A stretch of DNA of 43,517 nt from Chlamydiota bacterium. Its GTDB lineage: Bacteria; Chlamydiota; Chlamydiia; Chlamydiales; Criblamydiaceae. The number at the start of each line of letters is the position of its first letter. Positions within the stretch are counted from its first letter, which is position 1. The stretch lies in NCBI GenBank assembly GCA_013288845.1, contig JABDBB010000004.1, positions 1 through 43,517 on the forward strand. The letters are read 5' to 3'. The translations under genes and the position numbers were made by a program. Below the pieces are notes generated by a model, which saw only the letters and a list, made by a program, of their open reading frames with translations, did no database searches and was not told where the DNA came from. This document shows, piece by piece, positions 1 through 8,839 of this stretch.

Positions 1-1
1 A

Positions 2-3000
2 CCAAACATAGAATTTAATATAGCGAAACAGAAGGCAAAAGACGATGTTTTTTTCTCACCTGAAGCTCATAAAATTAAGTTTCAAGACGATATTTCAGAT
101 CAGACGTTTCCGGTAAGCCATATTGAAACTCCTCCCGCCTTAGAATTTTTTAATTCGATTCCGGTAAAGGATATGCCGAATTATTTGCATGAAAAACTAA
201 AAGAGATTCAACAACTTTCCGACGCAAATGAAATTGTGAAAGCGATAGTTGAGTTGACACGAAGTCTTCCTATACCGACGCATAAAAGTGATGATTATTG
301 GGATAAAATTGACACTACTGAAATTCCTGCTCTCCTAAAACTATTGGAAAATTTATCAAAATTAACGTTTAGCCCTAATTCCGATAAGACTACCTATGGT
401 GAAAAGCACACAAAAGTTGTTGTAGCCATGCATACTCTTCTTGCTGTGGGAGACAAGCTTATCAGGTTAGAAGACAGCAATCTTCTGAAACCTGAGGAGA
501 AACCGAATTACTATGCGTTACAAGCTTTATTTTTTTATGGAAATGCCTTTGTAGCCATGTTTGATCACAAACGCGTAGTAGAGCTTCTGAAATATTTTGA
601 TCCGGCTTTTGATTCTTCCGAAATAAAACCGGACTTTCCTAATTTGCAAAATAAAAATTATATTTTTGAGCTTTACGAAGATACTTATTTTAATAAGCAA
701 AACTTGTTATTGAAACCGGTGAAGCGAACGTCGGGAACAGTGAAGCTAATGAAGCGATTGCTTAAAAATAACTCGGAAATCCAAGAGGCAATGAAAAAAA
801 TAGGACTTGATAAAGAGCTTCTTTCGATACAAATTGCCTCTATGATGGGAAAGAATAATGCTTCCAATGATAGGAAAGTTAAAAACATAGACAAACAAAT
901 TTTAGCCTATGTGGAAGAGCTACATAAAATCCCTCAGAATGATCCGGCTTTTCAAGAACTGCTGACCCCGGAAATTCAAGAATTAAGAAAAAGAATAACG
1001 AAACTCTTAAAGATAGATGAAACAATTCCTCTGCCGTCTTCTTTAGAATGCCTTCGTCAGCTTACCTTTGCTGCACAACTGAATGCATTTTACGGAACTT
1101 CCCACCCGGTCCCCTCTCATATTCAGTCCGAGTTTAATTTATATAGTGAAATTTCGAAGCTTGAAGTTCCAAAGTTCTCATCGCAATTTTGTATAAAAAT
1201 GAAATATAATGGATTTAGTGGGGGTGAAAATTTCGAAGCTTATATACGTAAGGCGACCTCTCGTTCGCATAAACCGGGAATAGGATTTTTACTTTCTAAT
1301 TATCATCAAAATGTATCCAACTTACGGAGTGAAGAGGGCGTTAGAGAAGAGGAGCTTACTTCCTGTAATCCCCAAGATGAAGTGATCAGAACTATCTCTC
1401 ATGTAATCAATTTGCCTGATCACTACTTGGATAATTTGAATGTGCAAAAAAAAGTGTTTTTCCGAATGCTTAAACCGGCAAGAATCTATCTTCAAATTTC
1501 CAAAGAACCGGAATCTATTTTTAAAGTATTTAATGTAGTTACAAATGCTATTGAAAAAGCAAAAAACAAGAAAAATTATCAACATTCTCTGTTTTTCTAT
1601 TGTCTGCTTGAGGAATACCAAAAGCATATAAATTTCTATTTAGAAAAATATCCTCTCATGTTTTCGGTTGAAGTTGCCCGGAAAATTCAAAATCTTCCGA
1701 ATTATCGGAAACTTAGAGAAGATCTGAATACGCCTAAAATATCTTCTCAGCTTCGTGATTATATGTTAAAACTTCCGCTTATATATGATGTTTCGGAAAA
1801 TATTTCTATCGAAGAAAAATCTATCGATATTCTGGCATGCGAAATGCACACCATTTCAAGGTCCGAAAAAAATTATAACACTTATGATTTAGTGCAAGAG
1901 CACCGATCGATGATAGCTCCGCGCTTGATAAAAGAGGATGCTTTTCAAAAAACTGTGTTGAACGGTATTGCAAAAGCATTAACCGGAGAAAATTTTGAAG
2001 GTACATGGACATGTTTATCAACAAAAGATGCTCAAGATTCCTTACAAACATTGATTTTTTCTACCGACCAAAACGGTGTTAAGTACGAAATAGATTATCT
2101 AAAGATGACACTCTCCGTTAACGGAAAGATCCTTGTCAATACCGGAAATGATAATCCGGCCGAGAATCCTGAGTTTAAAACCCTTTTTAAACAGATCACA
2201 AGCATAGAACCGATTCAGGGTGATAATTGTTATCTTGCAGTAAAAGATGCCAAGGGAGAGGCAAAAGTAAGGATAAATAAAACAGGGAAAATTGTATCTG
2301 TAGAAAAAGACTTCAATTCCGAGACTTATCGGATGGTTGTAAATGACGACAAAGCTAAAGCTCGACTTATGAAGCAGTTACCTTTTACACCGGAAAAAAA
2401 TCAAAAGTTTGATTTCTGGTTTTCAAAAAAACCGACTCCCCATTTCTTTTTGGAAAATCAGGTGAATCAAAAAAAATATTATGTGCATTTAGATCAAAAT
2501 TTCAATTCCTACAAAGTTCTGAAGGTAAGTGAAGATATTGAGGGTAAAAAAATATTTATTTCTCCTCCTGTAAATGGGTTAAAAAATCATTCCGTTTACA
2601 CAATTTTACAATCTTTTGAAGATTTACCGGCAATAGAGTTTTATGTAGATGAAAAATCTCCTGAAGTATTGGCCGGAATGAATCTGCCCCGTTTGGGAAT
2701 GCATTTCAGCATACAAACACAGGAAGGTCAGCATCGAGCTTTCTGTCGGGAATTACCGGGATTTTATCTATCTGATAATCAAAATGAAACCTTTCCGGGA
2801 AAGAGTAATGATTCTCTTATTCTGACGAATGCAGCCGGTGAAAAAAAAGTGATCACTCCTAATGTGGCGAGCGTTGAAAAATATTATACTTTCGATGTCG
2901 TTAACAAATATGGAAAAGATATTTTGCATCCATGCTCTCCCGGGGATGCTTTGGTTTTAATTAAAGAGATGTTTGATCGTGGAAATTATGGATCGGCTGA

Positions 3001-6000
3001 AAAAAACTTAAAGCATCTTCGATCTTTTGAACGATATACTGCGAGTCAAAAAAAGATCTTTTCGGACCTTATCAATTGCGAGATAACAGATCCTGCCGCT
3101 GTTTCTATCAAACTAAAGCTGTATTTAATTTTAATGGAAGCGGAGTTAAAATTTGACTCTTCGAGCGAAGAGGAAAGAGTACAGAAGCCTACGCATTGGT
3201 CATACTCTTATCGTTCAACGAAAGAAAAAATAATTGAAAAATTTAAACCGATAGTGATGAATGTTCCGGGTTTACTCTCTTCTCTCACTGAAGATCTTTG
3301 CAACTTATTGAATGATAAGCAGCAACAAACCGGAGCCCAACTTTATAATTTTTATTTAAAGAATATGAAGGAAAATCGAAGTTTTCTTACTCCGGAAGAG
3401 GAGAGAACTCTTTTAAATTCTTTCTATGTGCACAATAACTTTATTTATCCGATCTTTGCTCAACGATTAAGAGAATTGAACGGATCCTTTTCCCCTAAAA
3501 TCGAGACGATTTCCCGGTCAACCGATGTGAAAACAGATCCTCTTATTGCGGGTGATTTAAGGTGTCTATGTCTGCCGGCTTCTGATAAAATGCCGCCTTT
3601 AGAGAATATCATGAAGGCATTTGAAGAAAATCCTCGGGAGTTTAGCATAGATCAATTTGCTCAATTGTATCATGCCGGACGAACGGGAAATAAAGAGTTC
3701 AGGAAAAAACTGGTCGATAAAATGCTGCTGACTAATATAGGAAATCCTGCTAAAAAAGAATTTATTATTCGTCTATGTAAAACTCCAAAAAAATATCCGA
3801 CTTTAAAACAGCTTAGTCGATATGAAAAATTTGTCCCTCCGACTCCTAAAAAACCTTTAGAGGATTGGCGATTGCGTAATTTAGAATGGGCCTTTGAGAG
3901 AAAAAAAACGGCTCTTTTAAATAAATTAGGAGGAATAGGCATCTCAAAAAACATATATGCAATGTTCAAAAAATTAGTCAGAATATTGAAAAATATCATT
4001 AAAGCATGCTTGTTTACCCGTTCTTCCTCAATGAAATTAATGAAACGTCTCGAACCGATGATCGTCAAAATCATTCAGCCTGCAGATTTAAAAAATCCTC
4101 TGAAAATCCCTACCGAAATCGGAGAAGCGGATAGTAGTTGGGATGAATTTTTCAAACAATTAACCGCAAAAGAGTATTTTACAGTAAATGAAATACCGGT
4201 GCCGGAATCGGAAAAGAGTACTCCTAAAAAAACCGAGACGATCAATCTTAATGATACGGTAGGTGTGGTTGAGCAATTTCATAAACCTGCTGCTCCGTCA
4301 GGAAAAAAGTATACCTTCCATATGGATAAACACGATACATTCATCGCTCAGATAGAAAAACACTTAAATGAACGTGTACCGGAGCATGCTTCAGGACCGG
4401 ATTTTGCTAAGCTCGACCTTTTCCAAAAAATTGATCAATTGGTCGAATTCAGAAGAGAAAAAATCATGGAGTCAGTCCGTGTCTTCAATCAAAAATTTTC
4501 TTTTCCGGATAGACTGAAAGTTTTGGGAAAAGTAGAAAAACTTCCTGATCCGGATGAACTGACCGCTCTTTTTGAAATGGGGTCAAAATCGGCCTATTCA
4601 AAAAGATTTAAGAATATAAGCGAGGAAGAGTGTATAAAATTAGATAAGGAAATCGGTTTATATGCCATAGAAATCACCCGCTGCGCACAGTTAAAACAAG
4701 CTCTTTTATGTTTATCCGATTTTAATCAAAAGGATCCGGATTCGGACATCCTTTCCGAACGCTTAGCTGAACAATTAGAAATTCGACGTACTCATTTGAA
4801 AGAAGAGCCGGGTAAAGAAAAACCGAATATTGCCAATACACGCAGTTACCTCCGTTATGAGATGAAACAAAAAATGCTGTTGCGTCCTCTACAGGTAGAA
4901 GTATTGAATCAGGTTCTTAAAAAAGGTGATAGATTACAACTATTACAGATACTTGGAACAGGATCGGGAAAAACAGCAGTTCTTTCTCCGATGCAACAAT
5001 GGCTTCGTCGTAGATTGACAAATCGGTTGCTGTTGAATGTGTGGCCAAGTCAACATTATGGTGATAATAGAAAATTGCTTCGTAAAGAGGTTATGATAGG
5101 ATTTAATCAACGCTCTGATGTTATAGAATTTAAAAGAGAGACAGAGCTTAGTCTTACTTTCCTTACATTTTTCTATGCGGAATTAAAAAAATCCATAGCG
5201 GAAAAAAGACAGATCAATACAACTCCTGAAACTCTTCAAAATCTGGAATTGAAATTTCAGGAAATTCTTTATAATACCCAAACGGGAGACGAAGAGTATC
5301 CACCGACAACTATCGAATTGATGCAAAAAATTCTCTATCTGTTTACACAGGCAGAATTGCATATTGATGAAGGGCATGAAAGTTTATCGCCTAAACGGGA
5401 AGTAAACTATACTTTAGGTTTAGCGAATCCTGAGCCTAAAAATCGTATTGCAGTCATTTCTAAGCTATATGAATATCTTTCAGAACAGCCTCTAAAAAAT
5501 ATTGTGAAAATCAATACAAACGAACAAAATTTTCTTACTCCTGAAATATATAAAAAAGAAGTATTGCCTGCATTAAGGGACAAATTTAGAGTCGAATGGG
5601 GAATTGATGACTCTAAAAAAGCAGATTTTGAAGCCTATGTCAGCATTGAAAATCAAGAGAAGCCTAAATGGTTTGCTTCCCATCCGAAAAAGCAGGAAAT
5701 TGCTTTATTAAGGGGCGAACTTCTATTCATTTTGCCCGAAACACTCTGTAAGACAACATCTGTTCATTATGGATTAAGTAAAAAAGTTGAAAAATTGAAT
5801 TTGGATGCTGACATCTCGGTTGCAGGACCGAGAAATGACAGGATCAAAGATTCCGATAAAATTCCTGAATATGCAAAACCTTATAATGCGAATGATTCCT
5901 GTGTAGAAAGTGCTGAATATGATAATAGTGCCGAAGTATTGAATAAAACATATCAAACATATCTTCATAAAAGACTTTCAAAAGGGCAACAGAAGAGGCT

Positions 6001-8557
6001 GTTAAAATATATGACCGAAAAGATGAAGGATATCTTAGAAAACTTACCGGCCGGAGCGTCTCTTACAGAAACTCCGCTCGATATCTTTTTTAAGAAAAAC
6101 TTTCCGCAAGAACTTTCTAAAGAAGGAATTTTTGGTGTCGACAGTAAAGAATACGAACGGTCTTTTGACCTGATTAATAAATCTGATGCTATCATCAATT
6201 ACTATGTTACACATATTGTCGCTCCTACAATACTAAAATATCCGAAAAAAATTGTCAGCGATCCGCAAAATTTACGCAGCCTCGCTAAAGATGTTTCTAT
6301 CATGACCGCTACTCCGGGCGATTCGAATATTTACGGATTAACCGGATCTTCTAAAGAGACAATTCTCGACAAAGCAAATGAAGAAGAGGTCATCAATATG
6401 TTGAGAAAGAAATGTACGCCTGACAAATTTTCAGTGGTCCCTACAGAAAATGCTTTGGAAATATTAGAGAAAATTTTAAATGAAAAGAATTCTAAGAGTC
6501 GTATGATCATTGATATAGGCTCTTTATTTAAAGGGTTGACTAATGAACAAATTGCCCGAAAAATTCTGGAAAAAACCGATGAAGAAATAAAAGGAGTGGC
6601 TTTTTACAAGTCTTTTGAAGAAGGTGACCGACTCATGATGTTAGAAAGAAACGGAATGAGAATCATCCCCTTTTCAGAAAGTTTGTTGAAGCCTGAAGAG
6701 AGATTTTCCTATTGCGATAACAAACATATGTTCGGATCAGATATTCGACAAATGCCGGATGCAGAAGGAATATGTACTTACGGAATTCATACCCATCGTG
6801 ATGATGTGTTACAAGGGGTAGGAAGATTAAGAGAGTTTCTTAAAAAACAAACAGTATTTTGGGTGTCAACTCAGAAAACTATGGAATTGATCGATCCTGA
6901 TTATGCTAAGAAAGACAATTATTATGATGTGATCAGAGTGCATGCGCAAAAGGTTTGGGAAAAAGGAAACGAAGATCTTCTATACAGATCCTATAAACAG
7001 AAGATGCGGAATGAAATCAGATCGGTTTGCCTAAAAAAACTCATTTCATGCAATTTAAAAAAAGTAGTAAAATTATTTACAAAATTCGAAAAAATTTTTG
7101 TCGTTGAAGATAAGTCAGATCCTTTATCCTTATATGGCGGAAAACAGGAGATCATTACCGGAGTAAAGTCTTTGGAAAACTATAGACTGAAGATGTTATC
7201 CCTCTTAAAATCGGTAAAGGGTGGTCTTTCAAGAAAAGAATACAAAGAAATTGAAAGGAAATTAACAGGCTATAAAACAGAAATTGTGAAGTCCGCGAAT
7301 AAATTGCCGAAAGAAATTAAAGAGTTTAACGGAGAAACCGGCAAAGAATGCGAAATCCAACTACAAGTAGAAACAGAAACGCAAACAGAAACGGAAGCGA
7401 TTAACAATAATCCTCTGTGTAATTCCCGTTATAGGAGAGAACCTGATCTTTGGCCTAAAGATTTAGATATCTATAAAAAAGGAAATTGGAAGCCCACCTC
7501 TGTGGAAGGAACTCTCAGAAAAGTATCCCGTACCTGGTTTGATATCGGAGCCAATTTTTTCCGACTATTTTTTATACCTTGGCAATGGTCGTCTAAAATA
7601 AAGACTCTAGTCAAAACAGTGGGATTAGCCGAAAATACGAAAGTAAAAGTATTAGCCCGTCTGGTTGAATTCTTTATTAAAGGGGTCAACGTACTGGGTT
7701 ATATTCAAATAGGACTCCCCGTTCATTTAGTATTAGGAGTAGGGATGGTTGTGGAAGATCTAACCCGCTCTTTATTCTCTATTAATCCAAGAAAGAGAGA
7801 AGGTATTCGCATAAGCAGACGCGGTGCTGCGAGAGGAAAAAAATACGCTAAAACTAAAGTGGCCTTATTCCAAATGCATGACATTTTATGGAGTCATGAA
7901 AACAAAGAAATTGCCAATGCGCATACCTTTTTTAAGGATACTTTAGCATATAATATTCTTTTTACGAATAATTTTGTCACTAAAATTCCGGCAGGTAAAA
8001 AAGGCGGACACAATGTAAGTGCTTTGGGTACGGAACAAAAACCGATACATCAATTTTTGGTTGTGGAAGACATGATTAAAGGAAAAAAACACTATACTAT
8101 TCTTGTCGGAGATCAATCTACTGATGCAAAATTCTTTAGAAAACGTCTGGGTCACGATAAAAAAGCTACTGATGATCAAGCCGCAGCTAAGAGATCTACA
8201 AAGATTTTTCTGTACGATTTAAATTTAGGGATTGTAAAACAAGGAAAAAATTCTGTAACTGAATCCGAAGAAAAAGCATTACAAAATGATCCGGTATTCA
8301 ACGAGATATTGGTGAAATTAAAATTATATAATGCAGATACTGCATATACTGAAGAACAAGAAAAAATACTGCGCAATATGGTTAAAACCGATAAAGATCG
8401 CACTGTAATGAAGAAATTTTTGAAACATGCGTTTGTATCACATTCTACGAAAGAAATGAAGTACCCTTTATCTACTTTATGTAAAATAGTAAATCCGATA
8501 AAAATCGTTCAGACGAAAGGCCGGAAAAAAGGTACACGTACAGCCCGAGCTGCATAG
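2..8557 (+). CDS. Giant helicase-like ATPase, DUF3638/DUF3645-like, 5' end cut by window edge
   Basis: The frame is open from base 2. An ATG at 173 gives 2,794 residues, but 57 further stop-free codons precede it, so the true start probably lies outside the window. Numbering from that ATG, a P-loop (LQILGTGSGKTAVLS) sits near residue 1595, a Walker-B-like HIDEGHESLSP near 1729, SIMTATPG near 2043 and a motif-VI-like DDVLQGVGRLREF near 2209. The stretch before motif VI (IIDIGSLFKG, then CDNKHMFGSDIRQMP) resembles the layout of DUF3638/DUF3645 proteins known mainly from fungi and protists; this is from memory of the family. The first 1,500 residues are charged and mostly unrecognised. Near 2505-2530 is a hydrophobic stretch, followed by a basic C-terminus. 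ATP hydrolysis is likely. Substrate and function are unknown, and secretion into the host is only a possibility. It converges on cdsD, with a palindromic repeat between. Confidence 0.85.
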   Translation, partial: PNIEFNIAKQKAKDDVFFSPEAHKIKFQDDISDQTFPVSHIETPPALEFFNSIPVKDMPNYLHEKLKEIQQLSDANEIVKAIVELTRSLPIPTHKSDDYWDKIDTTEIPALLKLLENLSKLTFSPNSDKTTYGEKHTKVVVAMHTLLAVGDKLIRLEDSNLLKPEEKPNYYALQALFFYGNAFVAMFDHKRVVELLKYFDPAFDSSEIKPDFPNLQNKNYIFELYEDTYFNKQNLLLKPVKRTSGTVKLMKRLLKNNSEIQEAMKKIGLDKELLSIQIASMMGKNNASNDRKVKNIDKQILAYVEELHKIPQNDPAFQELLTPEIQELRKRITKLLKIDETIPLPSSLECLRQLTFAAQLNAFYGTSHPVPSHIQSEFNLYSEISKLEVPKFSSQFCIKMKYNGFSGGENFEAYIRKATSRSHKPGIGFLLSNYHQNVSNLRSEEGVREEELTSCNPQDEVIRTISHVINLPDHYLDNLNVQKKVFFRMLKPARIYLQISKEPESIFKVFNVVTNAIEKAKNKKNYQHSLFFYCLLEEYQKHINFYLEKYPLMFSVEVARKIQNLPNYRKLREDLNTPKISSQLRDYMLKLPLIYDVSENISIEEKSIDILACEMHTISRSEKNYNTYDLVQEHRSMIAPRLIKEDAFQKTVLNGIAKALTGENFEGTWTCLSTKDAQDSLQTLIFSTDQNGVKYEIDYLKMTLSVNGKILVNTGNDNPAENPEFKTLFKQITSIEPIQGDNCYLAVKDAKGEAKVRINKTGKIVSVEKDFNSETYRMVVNDDKAKARLMKQLPFTPEKNQKFDFWFSKKPTPHFFLENQVNQKKYYVHLDQNFNSYKVLKVSEDIEGKKIFISPPVNGLKNHSVYTILQSFEDLPAIEFYVDEKSPEVLAGMNLPRLGMHFSIQTQEGQHRAFCRELPGFYLSDNQNETFPGKSNDSLILTNAAGEKKVITPNVASVEKYYTFDVVNKYGKDILHPCSPGDALVLIKEMFDRGNYGSAEKNLKHLRSFERYTASQKKIFSDLINCEITDPAAVSIKLKLYLILMEAELKFDSSSEEERVQKPTHWSYSYRSTKEKIIEKFKPIVMNVPGLLSSLTEDLCNLLNDKQQQTGAQLYNFYLKNMKENRSFLTPEEERTLLNSFYVHNNFIYPIFAQRLRELNGSFSPKIETISRSTDVKTDPLIAGDLRCLCLPASDKMPPLENIMKAFEENPREFSIDQFAQLYHAGRTGNKEFRKKLVDKMLLTNIGNPAKKEFIIRLCKTPKKYPTLKQLSRYEKFVPPTPKKPLEDWRLRNLEWAFERKKTALLNKLGGIGISKNIYAMFKKLVRILKNIIKACLFTRSSSMKLMKRLEPMIVKIIQPADLKNPLKIPTEIGEADSSWDEFFKQLTAKEYFTVNEIPVPESEKSTPKKTETINLNDTVGVVEQFHKPAAPSGKKYTFHMDKHDTFIAQIEKHLNERVPEHASGPDFAKLDLFQKIDQLVEFRREKIMESVRVFNQKFSFPDRLKVLGKVEKLPDPDELTALFEMGSKSAYSKRFKNISEEECIKLDKEIGLYAIEITRCAQLKQALLCLSDFNQKDPDSDILSERLAEQLEIRRTHLKEEPGKEKPNIANTRSYLRYEMKQKMLLRPLQVEVLNQVLKKGDRLQLLQILGTGSGKTAVLSPMQQWLRRRLTNRLLLNVWPSQHYGDNRKLLRKEVMIGFNQRSDVIEFKRETELSLTFLTFFYAELKKSIAEKRQINTTPETLQNLELKFQEILYNTQTGDEEYPPTTIELMQKILYLFTQAELHIDEGHESLSPKREVNYTLGLANPEPKNRIAVISKLYEYLSEQPLKNIVKINTNEQNFLTPEIYKKEVLPALRDKFRVEWGIDDSKKADFEAYVSIENQEKPKWFASHPKKQEIALLRGELLFILPETLCKTTSVHYGLSKKVEKLNLDADISVAGPRNDRIKDSDKIPEYAKPYNANDSCVESAEYDNSAEVLNKTYQTYLHKRLSKGQQKRLLKYMTEKMKDILENLPAGASLTETPLDIFFKKNFPQELSKEGIFGVDSKEYERSFDLINKSDAIINYYVTHIVAPTILKYPKKIVSDPQNLRSLAKDVSIMTATPGDSNIYGLTGSSKETILDKANEEEVINMLRKKCTPDKFSVVPTENALEILEKILNEKNSKSRMIIDIGSLFKGLTNEQIARKILEKTDEEIKGVAFYKSFEEGDRLMMLERNGMRIIPFSESLLKPEERFSYCDNKHMFGSDIRQMPDAEGICTYGIHTHRDDVLQGVGRLREFLKKQTVFWVSTQKTMELIDPDYAKKDNYYDVIRVHAQKVWEKGNEDLLYRSYKQKMRNEIRSVCLKKLISCNLKKVVKLFTKFEKIFVVEDKSDPLSLYGGKQEIITGVKSLENYRLKMLSLLKSVKGGLSRKEYKEIERKLTGYKTEIVKSANKLPKEIKEFNGETGKECEIQLQVETETQTETEAINNNPLCNSRYRREPDLWPKDLDIYKKGNWKPTSVEGTLRKVSRTWFDIGANFFRLFFIPWQWSSKIKTLVKTVGLAENTKVKVLARLVEFFIKGVNVLGYIQIGLPVHLVLGVGMVVEDLTRSLFSINPRKREGIRISRRGAARGKKYAKTKVALFQMHDILWSHENKEIANAHTFFKDTLAYNILFTNNFVTKIPAGKKGGHNVSALGTEQKPIHQFLVVEDMIKGKKHYTILVGDQSTDAKFFRKRLGHDKKATDDQAAAKRSTKIFLYDLNLGIVKQGKNSVTESEEKALQNDPVFNEILVKLKLYNADTAYTEEQEKILRNMVKTDKDRTVMKKFLKHAFVSHSTKEMKYPLSTLCKIVNPIKIVQTKGRKKGTRTARAA

Positions 8558-8614
8558 CGGTAAAGAGTGCGTAAACGACTAATTATTAATTGGTTGAGTT
8601 AACGAAATTTTAAT

Positions 8615-8815
8615 TCGTGCAGCGTTTGGAGTGCGGGTGACTTGTCACCGCTTTGCCCTCGCATCGACTTGTCAATGCGTTTTTAAAAACTTAGAGAACT
8701 AATCTTTGAACGAATTTCTGAATATCTTTAAACGCAAAACATAGCTTAAACCGCCTCTACAAGTCGAGTCGAGCGCAAAGCGGTGACGAGTCACCGCAGT
8801 CCAAACGCTGCGCGA
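8615..8815. repeat. Inverted-repeat element, copy R1
   Basis: A copy of about 200 bp of the window's inverted-repeat family. The left arm starts TCGTGCAGCGTTTGGAGTGC and the right arm ends with the complement CCAAACGCTGCGCGA. Each arm carries the palindrome GCGGTGAC/GTCACCGC (one extra G in the left arm). The A+T-rich centre matches R3 (inverted), R4, R5 and R6. The outside flanks (8587-8614 and 8816-8837) are also imperfect inverted repeats of each other, so the unit may reach about 250 bp. It fills the gap between the convergent giant gene and cdsD. Confidence 0.85.
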
Positions 8816-8839
8816 CTTAAAGTCTTCGTAACTCAGACT

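Noticed and set aside
8615-8815. Inverted-repeat copies considered as remnants of a complete insertion sequence
   Set aside because: The 72-bp centre has no coding content, and no transposase-like frame occurs anywhere in the window.
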